Positions 26,241 to 35,475 of a stretch of DNA of 64,000 bases are shown here, piece after piece (the first letter of the stretch is position 1; every line of letters begins with the position of its first letter). The notes beneath the pieces are model-generated. The model was not told the origin of the DNA, made no database searches, and saw only the letters and a list, made by a program, of their open reading frames with translations. Origin of the DNA: Methanobrevibacter thaueri (GTDB lineage: Archaea; Methanobacteriota; Methanobacteria; Methanobacteriales; Methanobacteriaceae); NCBI RefSeq assembly GCF_003111625.1, contig NZ_MZGS01000024.1, positions 1 through 64,000 on the forward strand, in the 5' to 3' direction. The translations under genes were made by a program, and so were the position numbers.

Positions 26241-26771
26241 ATAATCCTTTACGGAATCAATCAAATCATCCATGTCCTTGAAAAGGGCATTAATATCATC
26301 ATCATCTTCCTTATTTGAACTTAACTGAATCACAAGCTCATTAATCAAATCTTCCATCTTGTCAATGAAAGCGTTCAAGGTGACTATCTTGTTTTCAATC
26401 TCCTTTTCGACAATGGCGTTTTCGCCGTCATCCAATTCAATCATCTTTCTTGCAACGGTCAGCTGATTGTCAAACATTCCATTGGATTTCCTGATGGTTG
26501 CTGTGAATTTCTGGTATGACATGTGTGATGGGTCAAAAAGCTTTTCAACAAGCTCAGTGGCTCTCCTCTGCTTTAATTCATATTCCTGTTCGATTTTGTC
26601 AACTTCCTCCTCATATTTGGAAGGCATGTGAACCCTTTGCGGTTCGGGATCGTGGTAGACCTCCTTTCCGCACTGTGAACAGAAATGTTGGCCAGGGTCT
26701 AATTTGGCACCGCAGTAAATGCAAAAATGATTGTGATTGTCCTCTAAAGTCATATACTTATAATTTCCCAT
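26238..26771 (-). CDS. Zinc-ribbon protein with helical tail
   Basis: The 177-residue protein has one N-terminal zinc ribbon (CIYCGAKLDPGQHFCSQCG, about residues 18-36). A mostly helical, acidic region rich in Glu, Asp and Lys follows. No membrane span is seen. TTTATATA lies just before the ATG at 26771, too close for a normal leader. Transcription from it would begin near the second ATG at 26753, suggesting a leaderless transcript of a 171-residue form. Otherwise it is read through from the phosphoesterase gene, 20 bases upstream. Function unknown. Confidence 0.65.
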   Translation of the reverse strand: MGNYKYMTLEDNHNHFCIYCGAKLDPGQHFCSQCGKEVYHDPEPQRVHMPSKYEEEVDKIEQEYELKQRRATELVEKLFDPSHMSYQKFTATIRKSNGMFDNQLTVARKMIELDDGENAIVEKEIENKIVTLNAFIDKMEDLINELVIQLSSNKEDDDDINALFKDMDDLIDSVKDY

Positions 26772-26790
26772 ATGAATTATATAAACTTAC

Positions 26791-27858
26791 TCATGGTTTC
26801 CTGAGTTTCAGAACCACGATTTCACTGTCGGTTCCCCATCTCATTGGAGTGTCCATCGAACCTACACCGGTCGTTACATGAATATATTTTCCCAAATCGT
26901 TTTTGAACAGTCCAATGTTATATTCAAACATCCTGTTTGCAAACCATACCATCGGATAGAACTGCCCTCCGTGAGTGTGACCGGACAACTGAATGTCAAA
27001 GCCCAAATCTGAAAACTCCTTCCACTTATACGGCACATGATAGTTGATTATATTGACCATATCATCTCTTATCAATGACTCATCGATTTGCGGAACTTCC
27101 CTATCCCCAAAACTGAACGTCAATCCGAAAATGTTCAAACCGTTCAATTCAATTGAATCATTGTCCAAGACTATAATTCCCGCATTCTCACAGGCTTCAA
27201 TGACGTTTTTGATGCCTGGATAAAAATCATGGTTTCCCGGAGTGAATATTATTGGCATGCTAACCTCACTTAACGCCTCAAAATCATTTTCTTCAACTAT
27301 TGATGAGCCATCTGCCAGATCTCCTGAGATGATTGCTAGCTCACAGGTGTCTTCAAGTTCCTTCAATTTATCAGCAATCAGCTCTGTAATCTGCCTGTGG
27401 CGGACAGACCCGAAATGCACATCTGACAAATGGGCGATGTTGATGTCTTTCTCCAGATTATTTAATGTTATGACCTTTTCATTGACAATCAACCTATGGG
27501 CCTTGTAATAGTTGTAAACTCCCAAAATTGGGACAATAGCCAATAGCGCCAGATTCATTTCAAATGACAAATCGACAAATGAGCCAATCAGATAAATGAC
27601 AATGATGTCTATCAGAAAAATTACTGAAGCCCACATCCAAACTCCACTGACTGTCGAGAGGAACCTTGTAATCTTGCGTGACTTTTGAGCCTCGAACAGC
27701 ATTGGCATGAAGTGAATCAAACCAATAATTATTGTTAAAATTAAAATGTAGGCATCATCCAATCCTCCCAACAATAAAAAGATATATTTAAGCAGGAAAA
27801 ACTCAAACAGCATGTAAAAGGGAGTTATGAATAACACTCTTCTTGTTCTGAAACTCAT
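26791..27858 (-). CDS. Membrane-anchored metallophosphoesterase
   Basis: The 355-residue protein starts with about four hydrophobic segments (residues 7-135). A calcineurin-like phosphoesterase follows with all five metal motifs: LSDVHFG, SGDLADG, TPGNHDF, NYHVPYKW and SGHTHGGQF. This is the layout of the YaeI/YkuE group, which includes lipid and UDP-diacylglucosamine-type hydrolases. AGAGGT precedes the ATG. It is likely co-transcribed with the zinc-ribbon gene. A phospholipid or cell-wall precursor is a plausible substrate, by inference only. Confidence 0.82.
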   Translation of the reverse strand: MSFRTRRVLFITPFYMLFEFFLLKYIFLLLGGLDDAYILILTIIIGLIHFMPMLFEAQKSRKITRFLSTVSGVWMWASVIFLIDIIVIYLIGSFVDLSFEMNLALLAIVPILGVYNYYKAHRLIVNEKVITLNNLEKDINIAHLSDVHFGSVRHRQITELIADKLKELEDTCELAIISGDLADGSSIVEENDFEALSEVSMPIIFTPGNHDFYPGIKNVIEACENAGIIVLDNDSIELNGLNIFGLTFSFGDREVPQIDESLIRDDMVNIINYHVPYKWKEFSDLGFDIQLSGHTHGGQFYPMVWFANRMFEYNIGLFKNDLGKYIHVTTGVGSMDTPMRWGTDSEIVVLKLRKP

Positions 27859-27949
27859 GAATCAACCTCTTAAATTAGTATATTTCACTAAGTATTTAAA
27901 TTATTAAAACAAATGTTATGAATATGATAAAATTCAGGAGGGGAAATAT

Positions 27950-29071
27950 TTGAAAAGTGACAACAAACAACTGGAAATTAAAACAACCAACCAAAAACTG
28001 CAAATAACCGAAAATGAAAACAAAGAATTTGCCAAATTAGTTGTTGTGAAACCTGTAGGATACCCTTTCGAATTCAATCTGATGGATGGTGAAATAGAGA
28101 TTACCAACACCAAACTATTTGAGGAATATGCCCGTGACCAGTGGTTGGGCCTGGTTGTGCGTGAGAAGTCACACCTGTTCGACCAGAAAATTATTCCGGA
28201 TTATGGTTTTGAAATCGTGACCGCAAAACCTAATAACTCAATAATTACTGAAAACACCAAAATCAAGATTATTACCGACGAGATTGATAAGAAAAATGAC
28301 AATAAAATCAAATCAAATGTCCACCTTTCAGACATTGTCGGCCAGGAAAATGCCAAACAAAAAATTAAGGTCATAAAAAAATATCTTGAAGACCCTGAAC
28401 GTTTCGGACCATGGGCTCCTAAAAACATCCTGTTTTATGGACTTCCAGGTACCGGTAAAACAATGCTTGTCAAAGCGCTTGCAAACGAGCTTGAGGTTCC
28501 ATTGTATCTGGTTAAGGCAACATCCCTTATTGGGGAGCATGTCGGTGATTCCTCATCCAAAATACAGGACCTGTTTAAAAAGGCATCTGAAAATGCTCCA
28601 TCAATAATATTCATAGATGAGATTGATGCAATTGCACTTCACAGATCATTCCAATCACTTAGGGGAGACGTTTCCGAAATTGTCAATTCCCTTTTGACTG
28701 AAATGGATGGAATCAATGAAAATGAGTCTGTCATAACCATTGGCGCTACAAATAACCCTTCAAGTCTTGATTTAGCAGTTAAAAGTAGATTTGAAGAGGA
28801 AATTGAATTTAAATTGCCTAATGAAAATGAAAGATTGACCATTATGGAAAACAACCTTAAAAGCATGCCTTTGGATTATGATTTAGATTTAGAAAAATTA
28901 GTTAAATTGACCAAGGGACTGTCCGGCAGGGACATTAAGGAAAAGATTCTTAAGACCTCCCTTCACAATGCAATATCCAATGACTGCGACATCATCACTA
29001 TGCAAAACGTTGAATACGCATTAAATAATATGAAAATTAAAGATTCCGACATCAAGGGCATGTTTGAATAA
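27950..29071 (+). CDS. AAA ATPase, proteasome-regulatory/Cdc48-like
   Basis: The 373-residue protein has an N-terminal region of about 130 residues not seen in the proteasome ATPase PAN. One AAA module follows with Walker A GLPGTGKT, Walker B IIFIDEIDAI, sensor 1 GATNNPSSL and the SRFEEEI arginine region. A short C-terminal helical lid ends the chain, without the HbYX motif expected of proteasome activators (it ends MFE). TTG starts the frame with AGGAGGGG upstream. It is probably a stand-alone unfoldase or remodeller. Confidence 0.8.
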   Translation: MKSDNKQLEIKTTNQKLQITENENKEFAKLVVVKPVGYPFEFNLMDGEIEITNTKLFEEYARDQWLGLVVREKSHLFDQKIIPDYGFEIVTAKPNNSIITENTKIKIITDEIDKKNDNKIKSNVHLSDIVGQENAKQKIKVIKKYLEDPERFGPWAPKNILFYGLPGTGKTMLVKALANELEVPLYLVKATSLIGEHVGDSSSKIQDLFKKASENAPSIIFIDEIDAIALHRSFQSLRGDVSEIVNSLLTEMDGINENESVITIGATNNPSSLDLAVKSRFEEEIEFKLPNENERLTIMENNLKSMPLDYDLDLEKLVKLTKGLSGRDIKEKILKTSLHNAISNDCDIITMQNVEYALNNMKIKDSDIKGMFE

Positions 29072-29075
29072 GACC

Positions 29076-30275
29076 CTAATCAGAATCGAAAATATATTGG
29101 GCTGCTTCGAGGACATCGGTGTTTTCGGCTTTTGCAGCTTTTTTAACGTTTTTTGAAATGTCGAAAAATATCTTATTTACAATGGAATTTGTTAAATTAT
29201 TTAATATTTTATCACTGCCATCTACATTAGACAACTTCGCACTTGCTTTTTGAGTTTCACGTTGTCTTATCTCTTCCATAGATGCTCTTAAATTACCAAG
29301 AAGTTCATCAACTTCCATTATTTTAAACGATTCTTTGAGTAAAATGAACTCATCATTGATGATGTTTTCGGCTTCACCGAATTCCTTGATTCTGAGCTTA
29401 GTATTTTCATCGGCGATTTCCCTCAAGTCATCAATGTTGAATGACTTGACGCCCAATTCACACACATCATCGGAAATATCACGAGGATTGGCAATATCAA
29501 CCATCATAACATCTTCATAATCCATATCAATGCCTAAAAGACGTTCCTTGGTGATAATCGGATGGGGAGCACTTGTGGCACTAATCACCAAATCGGCATT
29601 GGCCAAATACTCTTCCAAATCATTGAACAGAATAGCTTCACCGCCCAAATCCTCAGCCAACTGGACCGCAACATAATAAGTCCTATTAGCAACAAAAATG
29701 GCGTGTAAATCCTTTTCCGCCAAAGCCTTGGCAACCAATCTGCCCATTTTACCTGCACCAATAACCAAAACTGACTTGTCATCAAGGGTGCCGATATGCT
29801 TTTCAGCCAAATCGATTGCTGCCGAACCTATTGAAACTGAACCCTTATTGATATTGGTCTTGTTTCGTACAACCTGTCCAACATGAATCGCCTTTGTGAA
29901 AATGGCATCGAGAGATTTGCCACAGTGATGATTCTTGGCAGCCTTATGCTTTGCGTCCTTGACCTGGCCTAAAATTTGGTCTTCACCAACAATCATTGAC
30001 TCCAGACCTGAAGTCATCCTGAGCAAATGCATAACGGCGGATTGACCATATTCAATTATGATGCTTTGATTTTCGTGAGACAGCAATTCATCATCCTCTG
30101 AAATGAAATCATTGTTAATGTAATATTCCTTCCTGTTGCATGTTGAAATCTCAACATACTCTCCAATTGAATATTTTTCCTGCAATTCCTGAAACAGATC
30201 ATCCATATCCTTTGAAATGTTTTCCATGGACTGAATGTCCGCAATCTTATGGTCAACTCTTAAATTAAGTATCAC
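29076..30275 (-). CDS. hemA: Glutamyl-tRNA reductase
   Basis: The enzyme reduces glutamyl-tRNA to glutamate-1-semialdehyde, the first committed step of tetrapyrroles (F430, cobamides, siroheme, heme). The catalytic cysteine is C46 in ISTCNRKEYY. The NADPH domain has VIGAGKMGRL, and a dimerisation helix ends the chain. The 399-residue length is normal. The ATG overlaps the stop of the precorrin-2 dehydrogenase gene by four bases. The convergent AAA gene ends four bases away. Confidence 0.94.
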   Translation of the reverse strand: MILNLRVDHKIADIQSMENISKDMDDLFQELQEKYSIGEYVEISTCNRKEYYINNDFISEDDELLSHENQSIIIEYGQSAVMHLLRMTSGLESMIVGEDQILGQVKDAKHKAAKNHHCGKSLDAIFTKAIHVGQVVRNKTNINKGSVSIGSAAIDLAEKHIGTLDDKSVLVIGAGKMGRLVAKALAEKDLHAIFVANRTYYVAVQLAEDLGGEAILFNDLEEYLANADLVISATSAPHPIITKERLLGIDMDYEDVMMVDIANPRDISDDVCELGVKSFNIDDLREIADENTKLRIKEFGEAENIINDEFILLKESFKIMEVDELLGNLRASMEEIRQRETQKASAKLSNVDGSDKILNNLTNSIVNKIFFDISKNVKKAAKAENTDVLEAAQYIFDSD

Positions 30276-30892
30276 TGTAATCCCCTTATTAAATTATCAA
30301 TATAATCCTTAGCCTTACCGATTTCCTTATTCTTAATCATGGCGTTAATCTCATCATCCTCAAGGATTTCGTAAAGATAAGTTCTTCGCTCCTTTTGGTC
30401 ATCGATGATGTCTTTTAAACGGCTTCTTGCATAATCCTGAAGTTCAATCTCCAAAATGTCCTCTTCAGTGATTATTGATTGGATTTTCTTTCGCAATTGT
30501 CTTGCCATCAATGGACTTTTGCCATTTGTAAAAATAGATATCTCAATATCCCCAATATTGAAGCTTGTCGGGACAATGACATTGCCCTCTTGAGGATAAT
30601 CCGCACGATTGATTAGCTTATCGCCGGAAATCTTAAAAACATAATCGCATAACTTCTCATCACCGCTGGCGATTACAACCAAATCACACCAATCGACCAG
30701 CTCATCGACATCGTCGGTGGAGCATAGTATTGCACCTTTGGCCTTCAGTTCATCGGAAATCTGATTTCCCGCCAATTTAACTGATGCGCCATGGTCCAAA
30801 AACTTGTTGGCCCTTCTTGTTGCAACCTCGCCGGTGCCTAAAATAAAAACATTTAGATTTGATGTTTTTAAATAAAGAGAAGTCCAATCCAT
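30272..30892 (-). CDS. Precorrin-2 dehydrogenase (siroheme synthase N-terminal type)
   Basis: This NAD-dependent enzyme oxidises precorrin-2 to sirohydrochlorin, the precursor of siroheme, F430 and cobamides. The nucleotide motif is FILGTGEVATRRA, followed by the usual SDELKAKGAIL and a helical C-terminal domain. It lacks the methyltransferase domain of bacterial CysG. The frame could open at 30922, overlapping the marker 9 gene by 29 bases. The ATG at 30892 lies one base after that gene's stop and gives the usual N terminus. Confidence 0.87.
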   Translation of the reverse strand: MDWTSLYLKTSNLNVFILGTGEVATRRANKFLDHGASVKLAGNQISDELKAKGAILCSTDDVDELVDWCDLVVIASGDEKLCDYVFKISGDKLINRADYPQEGNVIVPTSFNIGDIEISIFTNGKSPLMARQLRKKIQSIITEEDILEIELQDYARSRLKDIIDDQKERRTYLYEILEDDEINAMIKNKEIGKAKDYIDNLIRGLQ

Positions 30893-30893
30893 T

Positions 30894-31376
30894 TTAATCA
30901 GAATTTTCAAGAGATTTTGCATGTAAAACTTTTACAGCAGCTCTCAAATCATTATTGCATTCGGTCAAAACATTCATGGCTTCTATTTTTGAGACGTTGA
31001 ATGTTTCTGCCAATGCTTCTGCTCTTTCATCAGGGTTAGGTTTTTTGACACCAACCAATCTTTCAGATAACTGTTTTTTTAAATCCAAATACTCGTCATG
31101 ACTCATTCCCATATTTCTTAAAGTCATGTCCCTTAATGGGCAAGGCTTTGATGGTTTGCAACACCATACAAGTGATCCAAAACAGGTCCCTGCTCCTTCG
31201 CCTAATCTAGTTTCTCTTCCAAATTGAATCTTGATATCCACAAACTCTTGTGGGGTTAAATTAACTTCCTGTAATGCGTTCAAGACAGGGCATGGTTTAA
31301 CTGGAGGGCAGCAAAAAGCAAGTCCTCTTACATCTCCCCCTCTACAAATATGAGATGGTGCATCTTCCCAAGTCAT
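30894..31376 (-). CDS. Methanogenesis marker protein 9-like Cys-rich protein
   Basis: The 160-residue protein has two similar cysteine blocks: [10 protein letters not shown] (residues 22-31) and [10 protein letters not shown] (about 69-78), each followed by a PQEFVD/HDEYLD-type helix. An internal duplication is therefore likely. Extra cysteines lie in HICRGG and GTCFGS. The end (about 115-155) looks like a UBA-type helical bundle. The pattern fits methanogenesis marker 9, a methanogen-only protein of unknown role. GGAGGAT precedes the ATG. The two following genes are early tetrapyrrole enzymes, joined by 1-base and 4-base junctions. Confidence 0.7.
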   Translation of the reverse strand: MTWEDAPSHICRGGDVRGLAFCCPPVKPCPVLNALQEVNLTPQEFVDIKIQFGRETRLGEGAGTCFGSLVWCCKPSKPCPLRDMTLRNMGMSHDEYLDLKKQLSERLVGVKKPNPDERAEALAETFNVSKIEAMNVLTECNNDLRAAVKVLHAKSLENSD

Positions 31377-31555
31377 AACAATCCTCCAAATTTAAGTTCA
31401 ATTCTCCTTATAATCATAAAATAATAATATAATTTATTTAAACTTTGAATATATAATCTTTTTTATAAAAGATAATTTAAACTTTAAATTCACAGATGGA
31501 AAAAATAAAATTATTAATAATAACGTTTTTAAACATCATTTACTTATTTTAATAT

Positions 31556-32242
31556 ATGGGAAAAGAAATAATTTCAATCGAAGGAATAACCATCACATTA
31601 TATCGCAAAAACATTAAAAACATGTACCTTCGAGTCTTACCGCCAAACGGTGAAGTCAAGGTTTCGGCGCCACTGTTCGTATCCGATGGCGAAATCATTG
31701 AGTTCATCAGGCTACGCAAGGATTGGATTTTGGAAAAGCAAAAGCTGATTTCGCAAAACAAGATAAAGGCCCCATTGAAATACGTCAATGGGGAAACACA
31801 CTACCTCTGGGGAAAGGAATACACCCTGCAACTCATCAAAAACAATGTCAAGAATGTTCTGGTGGATGAGGAAAAGTCAATCATTTACCTGCCTGTTCCT
31901 AAAAGAAGCACAATCGAGAAAAGAAAAAACATTCTGGATGAATTCTACCGTGAAGAGTTGAAAAAGGCGATTCCTCCTGTTTTGGACAAATGCACAAGGA
32001 TAGTTGGGAGAACACCCACCAGCGTAACCGTTCGCAAAATGAAAAATTGGGGAAACTGCAAAAAGGACGGCAGAATCACATTGAACCTGAATCTTGCAAA
32101 AAAAGATGAAGAATTTTTAGAATATGTTATGATACATGAACTGTGCCATCTGATTGAATTCAATCATGGAAAAAACTTTAAAAAACTAATGGATAAATTC
32201 TGTCCAAACTGGAAAAAAATAAAAAAAATAGGAAAACAATAA
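31556..32242 (+). CDS. YgjP/WLM-type metallopeptidase (DUF45)
   Basis: The 228-residue protein has the zinc motif HELCH (an HExxH) in VMIHELCHLIEFNHGKNF, with the third ligand His after it, and the upstream MKNWGNCKKDGRITLNL segment typical of this family. These proteins act as DNA-linked or general minigluzincin peptidases and often have an SprT-like fold. The ATG has no ribosome site and lies close after an AT-rich promoter-like stretch, so a leaderless transcript is possible. The 3' end forms a hairpin shared with the convergent atwA gene. Confidence 0.8.
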   Translation: MGKEIISIEGITITLYRKNIKNMYLRVLPPNGEVKVSAPLFVSDGEIIEFIRLRKDWILEKQKLISQNKIKAPLKYVNGETHYLWGKEYTLQLIKNNVKNVLVDEEKSIIYLPVPKRSTIEKRKNILDEFYREELKKAIPPVLDKCTRIVGRTPTSVTVRKMKNWGNCKKDGRITLNLNLAKKDEEFLEYVMIHELCHLIEFNHGKNFKKLMDKFCPNWKKIKKIGKQ

Positions 32243-32255
32243 TCAAATTGTTTTC
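32232..32255. terminator. Hairpin at the ygjP-like/atwA junction
   Basis: Perfect 9-bp arms GAAAACAAT and ATTGTTTTC with a 6-base loop include the TAA stop of the peptidase gene. On the minus strand it is followed by CTA and then two T runs encoded opposite the Lys-rich end of the peptidase. It would thus terminate atwA. Confidence 0.65.
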
Positions 32256-32282
32256 GCAAGATGTTAGGTTTTACAACCAAAA

Positions 32283-33881
32283 CTATCTTTCTTTAAGCAT
32301 GTCTTCTTTTTCATCAGGAGTTAACTGATCAACAATCTCTTCAGGAGTGCCCACATCAAGGAGCTTACCTCCTCTCATTAAGGCTGCCCTGTCACAAACA
32401 TCCAATACGAAATCCATATCGTGAGAAACAATGATGAATGTTTGTTCTAATTCAGCACGAGCTTTTAAAATTGAGTCAGTAACATTTACACGAGTAATAG
32501 GGTCCATAGTACCTGTTGGCTCATCCAAAATGATTAATTTAGGTTCCTTGATTAAAACCTGTGCCAAAGCAATCCTATGTTTTTCCCCTACACTTAATTG
32601 ATCAGGATATTTCTCTAAAATCAAAGTAGCATCCTTCTCGTCAAATCCTACAGTTACCAAAGCATGAATAGCTTGGATTTTACCAAATTCCGCAGGCAAA
32701 TCTAAACTGATAGCATCAGTTAAGTTACCTAAGATTGTTCTGTGAGGATATAATGAATATTCTTGGTGCAACAAACCGATGTAAGGCATGATACGGCCAC
32801 GATTGAGCGGTCCGACTTTGGTCATGTCAATCCATTCATCACCAAGCTTGATTTTAATGTCTCCGCTACTTGGTTCGGTTAATCCCATCAGCATTCTGGT
32901 AGTGGTTGTTTTACCGGAACCACTTAAACCTACAATACCGAATATTTCTTCATTATTAATTGTGAGGTTAATTCCGTCAACAGCCTTGACCACACCACGT
33001 TCAATGGAGTAATAATGCTTTTTAACATCTTCAAGCACAACTTCCGGTTCACCGAACTCTGGAATTTCAGGCTTTTTAGGAACAGGAACTGTTTCCATGA
33101 AGTGGTCGACAACTACATGTGGATCTCCCTCTTCTTTAATTTGACCATTCTCTAACCAAATTACATTGTCTGCAAGTTCGGTCATTACTTCTGGCCAGTG
33201 AGATGTGATTAACATAGTGATGCCTTCATCTTTGACACCTTCTTTTAATGTATTATGAAGTTTTACTGCAGTTTGAGGGTCTAAGGTACCTGTTGGTTCA
33301 TCTGCTAAAAACATCATTGGATTTTTAGCCAATTGTCTTGCAAGAACTACTCTTTGTTTTTCTCCCCCACTTAAATCACGGGCAACGTGAGTAATCCTGT
33401 GGTTCATCTGAACCATTTCCAATAATTCTAAAGCGGCATATAAACCTTCTTCATATTCAACGCCTTCAGGCATTGCTCTCATAACGTTTTCAATAACTGT
33501 TTCTTCATCATACAAAGCGAAGTTACGTTGTAACATGATGGAAATTCTTCTTTTAATGCTTGCGAATAATTTCCTTTCTGCATTAAAGAAATCTACTTCC
33601 TTAGCCTCATAAGTTCCACCACAACGACATTTCTCGCCAGCATGAGATGGGGATTCTACAGCCAAACAATCTGGGCAAACCGCAATATTCATTATAATAT
33701 TACCTGCATCAGGCATGTATTCTTTAGTACCCCTAAGCATGTTAATTAAAACGGATTTACCGCTTCCACTACGTCCCAATATACCTAAAGTCTCTCCTTC
33801 ATTAATCTTTAAATTAATATCTTTAAGAACATCAACACCATCAAAAGTTTTGGTAATATTCTTAAGAGTTATAAAATCCAT
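32283..33881 (-). CDS. atwA: Methyl-coenzyme M reductase activation component A2 (twin ABC ATPase)
   Basis: AtwA supplies ATP-driven activation of methyl-coenzyme M reductase. The 532-residue protein has two ABC cassettes with Walker A GRSGSGKS and GLSGSGKT, signatures LSGGEKQR and LSVGEKHR, and DEPTGT Walker B motifs. The first cassette holds a zinc-type insert (CPDC and CRCGG, about residues 67-90), as in known A2 proteins. It is soluble, with no membrane partner gene. AGGTGAT precedes the ATG. The F420 cluster lies upstream, separated by a 73-base gap. Confidence 0.92.
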   Translation of the reverse strand: MDFITLKNITKTFDGVDVLKDINLKINEGETLGILGRSGSGKSVLINMLRGTKEYMPDAGNIIMNIAVCPDCLAVESPSHAGEKCRCGGTYEAKEVDFFNAERKLFASIKRRISIMLQRNFALYDEETVIENVMRAMPEGVEYEEGLYAALELLEMVQMNHRITHVARDLSGGEKQRVVLARQLAKNPMMFLADEPTGTLDPQTAVKLHNTLKEGVKDEGITMLITSHWPEVMTELADNVIWLENGQIKEEGDPHVVVDHFMETVPVPKKPEIPEFGEPEVVLEDVKKHYYSIERGVVKAVDGINLTINNEEIFGIVGLSGSGKTTTTRMLMGLTEPSSGDIKIKLGDEWIDMTKVGPLNRGRIMPYIGLLHQEYSLYPHRTILGNLTDAISLDLPAEFGKIQAIHALVTVGFDEKDATLILEKYPDQLSVGEKHRIALAQVLIKEPKLIILDEPTGTMDPITRVNVTDSILKARAELEQTFIIVSHDMDFVLDVCDRAALMRGGKLLDVGTPEEIVDQLTPDEKEDMLKER

Positions 33882-33954
33882 GTAATCACCTATTGAAATT
33901 ATCTTTATTTAAAACCATTAATAAGATTTACTAATAACAATTGTTTTAAATTTT

Positions 33955-34686
33955 TTAAAAATCAGTAATATTAAAATCTAAATTTCCGGAAATGATTGAA
34001 CGAGCTATTGAAAATCCATCAACTCCAGTGTCAATCATTTTTTCAAGATTTGCACGTGAGTTTACGGAATTATTTCCAATAACCTTAATATTAACATTAT
34101 TACAAATATTTCGCAAAAGTTCCCAGTCCGCTTCAAAGACACCTTTTTTCATGGCATCAATATGTAAGTAGTCAGCACCTGCATCTTCAATCAGACTTGC
34201 AATTTTTAAAGTATCGATTCCATCAACATTTGCACGAATCTTGACTGAAACCTCACTTCCAACATTATCAACGACTTGTGAGATAAAATCCTTTAAATCT
34301 GCACGATTCAGCATTTCCTGGCCACAGCCAATGGCTACAATTTCATCCTGGCGACAATGACAATTAATTTCAACAATATCCAAATTTTCAATATTCCCAA
34401 CTTCAATTATTGGCTGCGGAGTTGTTGATCGCACATTCGCTGAAACTTTTACATTACCGTGAACTTTCTTAATTGAATTTACTTCATTTTCAATGTGTGT
34501 AAAGATTTCATCCAAGGGAAAATCGAATTCCTTCCTTCCCCTTTCAATGATTTTCTTACTGGCTTCAATAGTGGGCTCATCCAAACTATATCCGCCTAAA
34601 GTAGCTACATTAAAACCCTGTGGAATAACCTTATTTAAAAAATCAGCGTCAGTTATTCCAGCCATGGGAGCAACTACTTTCAACAT
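33955..34686 (-). CDS. Dihydrouridine-synthase-like TIM-barrel flavoprotein (MJ0144-like)
   Basis: The 243-residue protein starts like a Dus enzyme (KVVAPMAGITDADF) and has CHCRQDEIVAIGCGQ in the middle and GNNSVNSRANL near the end. It is shorter than tRNA-dihydrouridine synthases and lacks their RNA-binding C-terminal domain. From memory it corresponds to MJ0144, which also neighbours GTP cyclohydrolase III in Methanocaldococcus. Its gene is ten bases after that gene here, so a role linked to F420, flavin or purine metabolism is possible. GAGGAAA precedes the ATG. Confidence 0.7.
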   Translation of the reverse strand: MLKVVAPMAGITDADFLNKVIPQGFNVATLGGYSLDEPTIEASKKIIERGRKEFDFPLDEIFTHIENEVNSIKKVHGNVKVSANVRSTTPQPIIEVGNIENLDIVEINCHCRQDEIVAIGCGQEMLNRADLKDFISQVVDNVGSEVSVKIRANVDGIDTLKIASLIEDAGADYLHIDAMKKGVFEADWELLRNICNNVNIKVIGNNSVNSRANLEKMIDTGVDGFSIARSIISGNLDFNITDF

Positions 34687-34695
34687 GAAATTTCC

Positions 34696-35457
34696 TCAGT
34701 ATTCCTTTTCAATGACCCATGTCCACATTTCATTGTTATGGGCACGGATTTCTTCAAGACCAATATCGGCCATGTATGCAGCATCTTCAGCGTTTTTACC
34801 TCTTCCTATACCTGCTTTAAGTTTGATGCCTATTTCCTCATCGATTTCCACCATGATATCTTCAATATCCTGTTCGGATAATCCGTTACATGGGGACATG
34901 AAATTGTCTCCTCCGATGAAGAACAGCAATGCTCCTTTCTTGATTAATTTGGTCATTAAGTAATGTTGAGCTTTGTTGACCATGAAACTTGTATCAAAAG
35001 CTGATTCGATATCAGTTAAGGTTTCTGTTACGCTGTTAATGTCAATGTGAGCCGCTTGAACGAAACTGTCTTCTTCACTTACTAAACTATCTACAGCTAA
35101 AATTTCTTTTCTTTCTCCAGATTGAGCGCTTCCTGCCTTTTGAAGAGCGATTGTTGCTAATTTTTGAGCTTCATGAGGGGTTTCAGCTGCGCCTACACCC
35201 ATACTTATGGTAATTGGGTATCTGTTTCTAATTGACCTTTGGATTCTTAAGTGGTCTTCTTCGTCAAGCCCATTTGAAATAGCTAATAAATTGTCAAATC
35301 TTGTAAAGAAAACAAGACCTTTTTTATTACCAAAATGATTGTTTAAATCAGCAAATAGATTTGCTTGAAGCATTTGTAAATCAGATTCAGTTCTCGGCCT
35401 AGGAGTAACAGTCCATGGACCATAATTGTCAATTTGTATTAATGTCATTTGTATCAT
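34696..35457 (-). CDS. gch3: GTP cyclohydrolase III
   Basis: The enzyme opens GTP to the formylamino-pyrimidine monophosphate that starts archaeal riboflavin and F420 deazaflavin synthesis. The 253-residue protein begins [19 protein letters not shown] after MIQ, matching MJ0145-type enzymes. It has two GGDEF-related halves, seen as [11 protein letters not shown] and [11 protein letters not shown], which place the metal-binding acids. It lies between cofD and the MJ0144-like gene in one operon with cofE, so early and late F420 steps are transcribed together. Confidence 0.93.
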   Translation of the reverse strand: MIQMTLIQIDNYGPWTVTPRPRTESDLQMLQANLFADLNNHFGNKKGLVFFTRFDNLLAISNGLDEEDHLRIQRSIRNRYPITISMGVGAAETPHEAQKLATIALQKAGSAQSGERKEILAVDSLVSEEDSFVQAAHIDINSVTETLTDIESAFDTSFMVNKAQHYLMTKLIKKGALLFFIGGDNFMSPCNGLSEQDIEDIMVEIDEEIGIKLKAGIGRGKNAEDAAYMADIGLEEIRAHNNEMWTWVIEKEY

Positions 35458-35475
35458 TTAATATTCGCCTCTTTC

